Below are positions 55,052 through 64,000 of a DNA stretch of 64,000 bases, piece by piece. The notes beneath the pieces were generated by a model. The model was not told the DNA's origin. It was given only the letters and a program-made list of their open reading frames with translations, and did no database searches. Source of the stretch: Glandiceps talaboti (Eukaryota; Hemichordata; Enteropneusta; Spengelidae); assembly GCF_964340395.1 (NCBI RefSeq), contig NC_135556.1:24942223-25006222 (forward strand), given 5' to 3'. The position numbers and the translations under genes are program-made. Every line of letters starts with the position of its first letter. Within the stretch, counting starts at the first letter, position 1.

Positions 55052-56379
55052 AAAATTCTGTGGTTCCAATTACGCTTAATTTTAGATTAGGTGGGGTAGG
55101 TAGATTTTTTATTTTATTTTATTTTATTATATATTTTTTTCTGTGTGAGTGTCTAGATCAGGTATTCCATTGTTTTCCAAATGGTCTCTGTGTTGGATGG
55201 AGGATTCGCTGAGCAAACTAGAACTGAAACAAACTACCATGCTGCATGCACCAAGGACCCCTTATTTTAGACTCACACGTCCGTAAGGTTGTTTGTTCTG
55301 AATAGTGAACTAATTTACAAAGACTGTAGTATGCAGTCGAATATTTCAGGTAGCAATTTTCAAGAACAAAAGTATAGTTCGATACAATCCATGGTTTACC
55401 AACACAGATGAATTTTCATTTGAACCTAACGTATACAAGTGAACACAAAGACGAATATTTGAGTGTAACGAAGTAAACTATAAGTAAGTTATTACAGTTT
55501 GTGACGAAATATTTTCCCTGTAACTATTGACAACACATGAATATTTGATTTATGACTTGATTGTAATCAACTACACGTCAGTCACGTGACAAGGTTTGTT
55601 GTAAATTGTCAACAATTTGCGTCATAATTGTGAGTTAATATTTGTGAAGATTAAATCGACATATGCCAAATCGAGTACCAGGCACTATTACTGTAAAAAG
55701 TCTTGGCTTGGAATGTGAAAGAAAGTTAAAAACATACTTTTTCACCGAACTTATTATTATTTGTAAAGGTGTTGACCACTAGTAGCTATCAATATTTTGA
55801 AGCTGTCGTGTCTGTAAATAAGAATTTTTCCATACGTTGTGTGTGCGTAGAAAGATTTTTTAATGAAGTTTTATGGTTGCATTTGCAATTTGTGTGATCA
55901 GTTTGATCCCATAGAAGAACCTGACATGCGAGAACATATGCCACCAAATACAAATTTCAGAAAATTGTGAATTCCGTCATCACTTTCACCTTGCTAACTG
56001 TAGAGGGCGACCTAATAAATCTATACTCGATTTCTAATGTTTGCATCCGTGACATCGTTTATTGATGAATTGTTCATATGTAATGAAGTACATTACATTG
56101 TATTCCAGACTTACACCTCAAAGGGTCATAGATAATGTTTAAAACGTGATGTTGATTTGTTAAAATTAAAGTATTATAAATATCTCGTACAATTTAGGAA
56201 AAGTGAGTGACAAGACCAGTCCTAATGATTATTTTAGTGTAGTGAGAATGTTATGGAAAAATGAGTCCTATTCATGATAGCCCTTTACGTAAACCGTCCC
56301 TAACCTATAGGAACATGTACAATTATGTTTTATCTTTGACATGATATTGTAGGTTACTAATAAAGATCTAATGTTTCCT

Positions 56380-56605
<226 letters not shown>

Positions 56606-57407
56606 GAATCAACATATCTTTGCATGATTCACCATACAGGTAGTTTCATATCTGTGTTAATGCTACAAAGCTAGGGATGGCCCCATCCAGTAGGTTTGGG
56701 GGATATGCCGTTCTCCCGGAGCTATTCATTAAAATTACTCGGTGTTCCACCAACAATTTGTTCTTTTTAAAAACGTCGACTTGATTAAAATGCAATTTAA
56801 TTAAACTAATGTTCAATGCAAGTGTTGTTATTATGATTTAAATGGTGACCATCGATTCGTCAGGATTGAAAAAGTAAAAATGAAAGCGTTTTCTAAACAA
56901 GTAAAACAAATTTTAAAAAAACTTTCCCAGTCAGCTATCAATAATATTTATTTCATTTATTAATTGACTGAACACAAATGGTTACCATGGAAAACACAAC
57001 ACAAATAAAGTTGAAATAATATTACAATGGAATGGAATGGAATGTTACAAACTCTACATACATATAATTTTTATGCTAAAATGTAATGTTCATCTTTCGA
57101 ATAAGAGATGTTGAGCTCATCTTCGAGTTATTTCTGGCAGTAAGAAATTCCTGTGGCATTGTTTTCATTTTTTCCATGAATAAACAAATTGAGACTACTT
57201 GGTTCGACCCGGCATCGTGGTAAAATCAGTTCTCTTTTAATACCGCAACTGGCCATGTCGAAAGTGGTTGCATCAGCGGACACACGTGTTCCAGCTTGCA
57301 AGAATGGGTATGACAACCGATAATGATACCGGCATATTCGTTTTAATACCGTCAACCACAGACAACTGAGGAAGAAATGTGCGTCAACACAATTCAATTT
57401 ATTCCAC

Positions 57408-57743
57408 TCAGTCCACCATGGGTCCACACGCAGACAAGCGATAGTTTGATAGTCTACTATGAATCATTTGAAAGGACGCCCTCTCGTGTGGGTTTGTTTG
57501 CCAGCAGCTCGTCATAATGTTAATAACGTTTATTGGGCAGTCATCTGGAGTTGGTAAACAATTTCCCTTCTTGATGCAACCAGCCACTCCTTCATTGTCA
57601 ATATAACAATATGGCAATATGCCGTACGAGAAGATTTCCCATAGAGTGACGCCATACGACCAAACATCAGATTCCGTTGTGAATGTAGTTTTCCGTAGCG
57701 ATTCGGGTGCCATCCAGCGAACTGGTAGAAGTTTACGACCGAC
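57408..57743 (-). CDS. Kinase C-lobe exon with stop
   Basis: After TTTGTAG the exon reads VGRKLLPVRWMAPESLRKTT, then FTTESDVWSYGVTLWEIFSY, then LPTPDDCP, MTSCWQTNPHERASFQ and IHSRLSNY. It ends nine residues later at a TGA. The APE, D-V-W-S and the final Arg (HERASF) are intact. There is no long C-terminal tail, unlike RORs, and the end is close to that of Trk kinases. Confidence 0.9.
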   Translation of the reverse strand, partial: VGRKLLPVRWMAPESLRKTTFTTESDVWSYGVTLWEIFSYGILPYCYIDNEGVAGCIKKGNCLPTPDDCPINVINIMTSCWQTNPHERASFQMIHSRLSNYRLSACGPMVD

Positions 57744-60700
57744 CTACAAATAGAAAACAAAACAGAAAGTTTGAAATATTTATTGATGAAACAAAATTAA
57801 GTACGTTTTCTACTATGGATGCGATTATTTCTCTTATGCATTACAAGTATAGAAGTTTACTGTTATAATATATTACATTGTAAATACCATGATTGGTCTC
57901 ATGATACTCCGAGATTGAACTATACTATAGAACATTTGTTGTGAGAGACGCTCTTTAGTTCATGCTTTTGTACATTTGAAAATAATTAATGGAAATTAGT
58001 GTGTAGTTGAAGTTATTTGACATGTATGATATAACAAACAAAATATTCATGACCCAGTGTCGCCATTTCAATGATCAATCTCACCTTTATGTAGTCTTGT
58101 GGATACAACTCCCTGGCTATACCAAGATCCGATACTTTGACAGAAAAGTCACTGGCCAACAGACAATTCCTTGCAGCTAAATCACGATGTACGAAACCGT
58201 TTGTCGCCAAATAAGACATGGCGCATGCTATCTGAGTTGCCATGTCAACCAACTTGCTGTGATGCAGCATGAGTGATTGCCATTGGGCGGCATCTATCTC
58301 TCTATGAATTGAAGTGTAATTGTTCAAGAATGCTTTAAGGTCACCAAACTCTGCATACTCATAGATGATTGACAGTGGTGTTCCCATGGTAACGACGCCA
58401 AGTATTTCGAGTACGTTTGGATGTTCGAATTCGCACATTGATGATACCTGCCCATCAAACAACTTCCTGGCACGCTCTGTGGCATTTTGTTTCAATTCTT
58501 TCACCATCGCACGGACTATAGGTTGGCCAGGCAACAGGTCAATGACGTCAGCTTGATACAGACGACCAAACCGCCCATGGTGCACATCCTTAACAAATAC
58601 GATAGTCTTGCGAGGAACTTCGTTCAAAATCCTAACGGTGGGAGCGCACTCATTCAGTTTTGTGTAACTCATGTAGCTGTCGACGCTCTCGGTGGAGGGT
58701 GAAGCGCCTTCCTTATTTGGAGGCTTAGAGTAAATTTTAGAAAATTTCACAGTTTTGAAAGGTGACAGAATGTCTCTCTTTGGACGATATATTTTACAGA
58801 GCAAAATAACAATGCTGAAGACCATGACGATAGCTCCAGCTACAGACGATATAATAATAATAGTTGTACTACTTTGTCCGTACTTCCTATCGTTACTAAC
58901 ATGTTTACCAATCACTGGGAAGTGAATCGGTGGCGAGTCGATGCTGGGATTAGTTTCTTCACCCGTAACGCAAGAAATGATTTTCTCTCCTGCAAGACAC
59001 AATATTTTATTCACGATGTTTTTAATCAAGGGATAGATATTCTTTATAGTTCAAGGTCCCCTCAGATGTTGTACCCACATGTTCACGGCATCATTTGTAG
59101 TGGTAAAATACACATGCGAATTTTATCCATAACCAGCGCCCACCTGTCTATCTATTTGTCTGTCTGTCTGTTTGTCTGTCTCACCCTCCCTACTGTCTCT
59201 ATCTCCATGTCTATCTGTCTCACTCTTTCTCCCCTCTCTCTCTCTGTCATCTCTCTCTCTCATTCAACCTCGTCTATGAAATTTTCACGACAATCTTGAG
59301 CTAGCTACTTACCCATTTTGTAAGACGAAATTTTATGCCGTATGACGTCACTAAATGGTCCTCTTCCGACCTTGTTCATAGCTTGAATCATAAATTGGTG
59401 CTCGGAAAATGCTCTCAAACCACTGATTATTGCTGTTGTGTCCGTTACTATGGTAATTTGTGGGAACGGTGTTGATTCGTGACTGTCTGTAGTTTTCACC
59501 AAAATATTAAATTGTGGTGAGATTTGACCAGAAGTTAAATACTCGACTGAAGATGGCGGTGACTTCTGGCTGGTATCTGTAGAAACTGTGACTTGGTTTG
59601 CAGGGTAAGACCATTTAATACGTACACTGTCACATGTGAGAGTATCTACTCGTACTATTTTCGGCTTGATGGCAGGAGCTAAAAGTGAAAGAATACATGA
59701 TTATAAGGACTATTTTATTTGTTACGATTGCTTTATAGACGCCATGTTTTCTCTCTAGACTTTGAATTTGAATCCAAATTATGATAAAAATGAACAACTT
59801 GCAAGCACTGCAAGATGGTATTGAGGTTGAAATTCAAACAGAAGCATTCTCTTTAAAGAGTAATTTTACTCTAAAACATATAACTTAGTATCTTGGCTTG
59901 ACATTTGTCCTCTCAATCACAGGCCATCAAACTGGTTTCGTGGCCTGGGTCTCAACGCACATAATCAAGATCAACGTTCACCAGCTAAACGCACTAATCT
60001 ACTACTGTGTAACATCTTTTTTAAAAGTAATATGCAAGTCAATTCTTACTTAGACTAAATTAATTTCAGTAATATTATGCCATTGAATGTGATGTCACTT
60101 ACCACACGTGACGTCATCATGGGTGAGGTCAGTGAATCTAAAAGTCTGTGTCTCGCCATCTGGTGTACACTTAACAGAATCTTGTTTTAGTAATAACACG
60201 TCATCGGCCTCTCTCAACCAATGGGAGAACAGTAGCAGATCACAGCTGCATTGCAATGGATTATGGTCCAGAGTGCTATTGAAGAGAACATGATTATTAA
60301 TTATTAATTATTATTATTATTTTAACTTGGACAACAATATGAAACAACATAGACCAAATCCGTGTTTATAACTCGTTAATCGCAAAAATAAAACACTTTT
60401 AAATATGGACAAAGTATGTTATTGTACGTGTATTATTTGTAAACAATATTGGTAAACACAAATAAACCATTTTTAAACGCAAGTAAACACAATTTAGCAA
60501 ACCATTTCTGCACTGTGATAAATATTAGGAAGCGACAGATGCATGCACATACTGGACATGATTAGTGATTGTCTATATTTACACCGTGTTGTCACTTTAA
60601 TGATGGGTTATCTGAGTAGATTTGGTGATCAACACAAATGGTACTGTATACTAGTTCTTGGTATAATAATTCATTTTGAGGAAATGTATTGTACCCTATC

Positions 60701-63219
60701 ACCCACAACTCCAAAAGATGACCAAAGCATGCAATGAGGACGGAACTACATGACGTATCTTACAGTTATGATGAAAGGTGAGTTATGAGCAACAAACAAC
60801 TCTCAAAATTCGTTTTGGGTTGAATTACTCACATAAGTCTCAGGGCGGTTGTTGAGAGTTCATCAGCAGTGTGTTTTGGAAGGTCACGAAGTTCATTACC
60901 ATCGAGTCTCCTGAAGACAAAAAGATGTTGAACAAGGAAGACAGTTACGCTTTAATTGAACAAAAACATGGTGAGTTTTAGGCATACCCAACGTAGTTCA
61001 TTCAAATTTCGTTTATGAGGGAAGTGGTTTTCGATGAGAGTTGTCATAATTCAACACAGTGAATGAAAACTTACTAATAATGATTAACATTGGGTAGAAA
61101 TAGACATAGAAATCAACTGAAATGTGTTATATTTGGCTACTTTTTAGGGAAATACGCCAACTGGGTGGGGGTGGATTGTAACATGACTATGTAGCTGGGC
61201 CTTAAAGATAGGATGAGATGGTAGAAATGATGTGTACGGATCGAGAAGACAGATTTTAATATAATTTTAGTTGATCTTTCATCATGATCAGTCTGAGATA
61301 GCACTGTTTGGTTTAATGATAGTTCTTCTTCTCACGTTTCGGTGTCGACGAGATTTCAAGATGAGATAAGCAGAGAGTGTCGTCTCTAGGAAAGAGTACA
61401 ATCTTAAAATATCTTCAAACTAAATCTTTATCTGTACCGGCTGAAACAAGTCATGGTGGAGCAATTTTAGAATGGGGGAGGGGAGTTGTGAAAGGCGAGC
61501 GAAGTCTGAATTTGTGAATTCATCAGACAAGAAACGTTCACTTACAGTTCCTGTAGATATGGAAGTCCAGAAAATAAACCACTCGGGAGGAAGGATATTT
61601 TGTTGTGGTCCAAGTAGCTGAAATAAAGCGAGCAAGAATTTCTCAGTTTCAGTGCGAACATTCCGTTTTGAACATGTAATTGCCACATGATATTGTTCAC
61701 GGCATGTCGCATGACTTTATCAGCCAGAAATTTCATTTCAAAATATCACCGTCTCTCGCATACATTTAGAGTTACTATATATTCCTTGCTAGTTGTCGAA
61801 ATTGTGTGATGGAAAAATGAATCATCGTTGAATTGTGTGATCAACTTCTAAGTTGTCACAAGTTCCTCGTGAGAGCAATAACGCCATCTATTGTTCAATT
61901 TAAAGAGAAGTTACGATACTTACAGATGCCGCAATCTTGGAAGACCTTTTAAAACATCTTTGTCCAACCAATTGATCTGATTTCTTTCTAGATAACTGAA
62001 ATGATTATCGGGAGAAGAAGAATAAATAGGGATATGGACAAAAACTAAAAAATATGACCTTACTTTCCAATTCAAAGTACTCTGCAACGGAATATAAGGA
62101 ATACACTATTCTTAATTAGCATTGGCCCTGAACTTTGTCGTGTCAATACAAGTAAGACCAATGAACTGAAAAGACCAAACATTTCACAATAGGGAACTTG
62201 CAAACCCGCCATGTTGAATGTTGCATCATGAGAAATGTGATAATAAATACTAATCAATTAGTATTATTAAAAATATTGTTATATTGTTTGTAACCACAAT
62301 TGATCAATTCATAGTCACCCTGGCCATTGTGGGAGGTTTATTTTATCGGTAGCTCCAGATTAGGTAATACGATAACATCAGACAATCCCATAGTCCTTTG
62401 CGTCTGAGCATGCTCAGTCTGGATTGCAAGTTCCCTATTAAACTGTGCCTGATTCCGTACAAAAGGTTTGCCATCTCTGCGTACAGTATTTTAAACTGTG
62501 CATACGTATTGTATAAGTCATTAGTGCGTAAAACGTGACAGTGGTCATGGCATCCAAAAAGTTACTCAGAAATGACAACAAGGTGTTGATGTGGTAAATG
62601 TACTAATGAGTCACAAATCCCTTAACAAAGGGCTACCATAATAATAATAATGTGAAGTAGAAACGGTAATGATCCTCCATTCTGGGTGCATAATTATATT
62701 ATGATTAGTGTCTTGTTGATAGAACGGAGTAATTATATTTTAATCAAACACCATTGATTGTGGTCTATCGACAGCTCCATGGGATACCCCCGAACAGCTG
62801 GCGAATGTGGTAACAATTTCCCGCTTTCATTGTGAACGACACCCATCATGTAATGTTTCTTGGGTTATTTAGTCAAAATTCAGAGAGATCATATATTAGT
62901 TGTGATTTTTGAAAAAAAAAATAACAAGATCAGCATGTTACAGTTGATCAAAGTAACACACACACAAAGTTACGTTTAGGGGAGGGGATAAAATATAAAC
63001 GTAAAATATAAAAGAAAGGTGGGTGGGTGACATCATCAACCTTTCATTTTCAGGCTGCTGATTCGAATAGTAACTAAAGGAAATCGAAAGGGTTAATCGA
63101 ATAAAATATCGGAAATCTAATAATAGATTCAGTGGCGATATACTTACAGGCGTTCTAGATTTTGTAAAGCGGCAAAGGCACCGTTCTGTATTCTTTCAAT
63201 CTTATTGTTACTCAGATCT
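57408..63219 (-). CDS. LRR-FN3 receptor tyrosine kinase, Trk/ROR-like (3' part)
   Basis: Exons in transcript order: 63219-63148, 61995-61924, 61617-61546, 60910-60833, 60275-60103, 59678-59313, 58989-58085 and 57743-57408 (TGA at 57410-57408). All borders are AG/GT and all phases agree, giving about 690 codons. Modules: four visible LRRs, LRRCT, one FN3, a TM segment and a tyrosine kinase. The kinase has HRDLAARN, a DLG in place of DFG, WMAPES and DVWSYGVTLWEIFSYG. FTTESDVWS and VHRDLAARNCL look Trk-like; VSDLG, PDDCP and IHSRL look ROR-like, so it falls in the Trk/ROR/MuSK group. Trk receptors have Ig domains where FN3 sits here. The LRRNT, signal peptide and start lie beyond the window. The ligand is unknown. 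Confidence 0.88.
58085..58989 (-). CDS. TM, juxtamembrane and kinase N-lobe to activation loop
   Basis: The 905-nt exon holds a membrane-proximal stalk, a TM helix (IIIISSVAGAIVMVFSIVIL), a basic stop (KIYRPKRD), an approximately 80-residue juxtamembrane region and the kinase up to DYIK. The glycine loop is HHGRFGRLY, lacking the first Gly of G-x-G-x-x-G as in RORs. The catalytic Lys is in MVKELK. The alphaC position aligned with the Trk R-E-A-E-L-L is G-Q-V-S-S-M, so the conserved Glu is Gln. The catalytic loop is FVHRDLAARN. The metal motif is S-D-L-G. The activation loop is ELYPQDYIKV, with one Tyr of the tandem YY replaced by Ile. Confidence 0.88.
59149..59262. repeat. CTGT/CTCT-rich tract
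   Basis: Imperfect tetranucleotide tract in the kinase-gene intron between the TM/kinase exon and the FN3 exon. Confidence 0.85.
59313..59678 (-). CDS. Single fibronectin type III domain exon
   Basis: A 366-nt phase-1 to phase-1 exon encodes one FN3 fold. PKIVRVDTLTCDSVRIKWSY is the A-B strand with the conserved Trp. It is followed later by TAIISGLRAFSEHQFMIQAM and NKVGRGPFSD, the E-F-G strands with the L-x-x-x-x-x-[YF] and N-x-x-G-x-G-x-x-S patterns. The loop between is long and Ser/Thr-rich. The domain sits between the LRR cap and the TM segment. Confidence 0.87.
60103..60275 (-). CDS. LRR C-terminal cap (LRRCT) exon
   Basis: The 173-nt exon reads TLDHNPLQCSCDLLLFSHWL, then VKCTPDGETQ and later DVTC. 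N-P-x-x-C-x-C-x(n)-W-L with two more Cys is the LRRCT cap. It enters in phase 2 from the last LRR and leaves in phase 1 into the FN3 exon. Confidence 0.9.
60833..63219 (-). CDS. Leucine-rich repeat exons (four)
   Basis: Three exons of exactly 72 nt (63219-63148, 61995-61924, 61617-61546) and one of 78 nt (60910-60833) each encode one 24-26 residue LRR with phase-2 borders, the classical LRR exon plan. They read DLSNNKIERIQNGAFAAL..., YLERNQINWLDKDVLKGL..., YLDHNKISFLPSGLFSGL... and RLDGNELRDLPKHTADEL.... The L-x-x-N-x-[IL]-x-x-[LI] core is intact in all. More repeats probably continue upstream of 63219, outside or at the edge of the window. Confidence 0.9.
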
Positions 63220-64000
63220 CTGTGGAAAAAAGTACAAAGTAAATCATGAGTGAAATTCCGGAGTAATATTAATGCTCACATAACGCGGTTAAATGCGGGA
63301 TATTAATTCATGAAAAGGCTTGTGAAGAGCCATCTGGATACGTAATTACCAAAGTGAAAAACACAAAATGTGCATTTAGCTACATTCACTTGAATGTACT
63401 GAAACTCTCGAGATAAAATGTAGTGTACAAGAGATTTCTGTAGCTCATTCAAATGTTTTCTTTTAAGGTGACGAAAGGTTTCATAATGTATTTTAATTTT
63501 CAAGATTGTCTATAATATCTCCTGCTTACTGTACTCATAAGTCTTACTCAATAATGAGCAATCAGTGTTCACTTGACGTTCACAAATATGTTCCAATAAT
63601 TTCGTTTCGGGAGTAGTTATTGTTAGAGAACGTAGTTAGTCCCGGGTAGTTAGTGATTAAAATCCGACTAACAAAAATAGCGCTGAGATAATTTGAAATA
63701 TCTTTGAAAGCGGATAAATCACGCGTAGCTTAAAGTGTGTCAATGATTAAGAAAATTCAATTTCTTCCATGTCACGTGATCTTCAAGAATGACGTTTATA
63801 TTTCAATCTAAGTTTCTGAGACGTGTCTAAGTTGCTTTTTTCTCAATCATGAATAAGGCTGTGTGCCTTTGTCTTCTTTGTGTCTAAATCTGAGTTTTAT
63901 TATTGGTTGATTTGAGTCGGCAGTTCTGAGTGCGCGGGACTGATCATGACAGTGTCGTCTGCTCCGTCCTCAGTCCTTGTTCAGGTTCAGGTAGATGTTG

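Noticed and set aside
63900-64000. Minus-strand NIYLNLNKD-like reading resembling an LRR
   Set aside because: An immediate stop and no donor; could be unrelated sequence at the window edge.

Overview
This is a nuclear genomic window from an animal. The genes are split by many small introns with GT..AG borders. The proteins are metazoan types: EGF, sushi, fibrinogen-like, adhesion GPCR, and an LRR/FN3 receptor tyrosine kinase. The DNA is AT-rich and full of microsatellites, with a tRNA-derived SINE and small palindromic elements. It suggests a non-vertebrate, probably marine, bilaterian such as a hemichordate, lancelet or lophotrochozoan. I cannot fix the phylum from sequence alone. No virus, CRISPR array, rRNA or intact tRNA was seen.

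Layout. (1) 1-13098, plus strand: the 3' part of a secreted modular protein. It has at least five and a half EGF-like domains, one per phase-1 exon, then a thrombospondin-like EGF, a region resembling the FAM171 ectodomain, a Cys-containing beta-sandwich-like module, one sushi domain and a stop. The 5' end lies outside the window. (2) 14141-15265, minus strand: an intronless type II membrane glycosyltransferase of the DXD 'Gly_transf_sug' / alpha-1,4-GlcNAc-transferase type. (3) 15.3-38.3 kb: about 23 kb with no gene I can support. It holds microsatellites, a SINE, foldback elements and tandem duplications. (4) 38339-54759, plus strand: an adhesion GPCR in about 26 exons. Its N-terminal half is a fibrinogen-like domain plus a Cys-rich linker, followed by a GAIN-like region with a 24-residue glycine run, a GPS, seven TM helices and a short tail. 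Splice phases agree at every junction. (5) 57408 to at least 63219, minus strand: the 3' part of a receptor tyrosine kinase with LRRs, LRRCT, one FN3, a TM segment and a Trk/ROR-like kinase. The LRR N-terminus lies beyond the window.

The GPCR and the kinase converge tail to tail across about 2.6 kb that contains a long (GAT)n array. All four genes concern the cell surface or secretory route: an extracellular modular protein, a Golgi enzyme, and two receptors with adhesive ectodomains. Nothing in the sequence shows that they act together. The strongest points for follow-up are the receptor domain combinations (fibrinogen-like + aGPCR; LRR + FN3 + Trk/ROR-like kinase), the FAM171-like region in a secreted EGF/sushi protein, a phase-matched 45-nt exon in the GPCR's second extracellular loop, altered conserved residues in the kinase, and several very small palindromic elements, one flanked by an exact 8-bp direct repeat.
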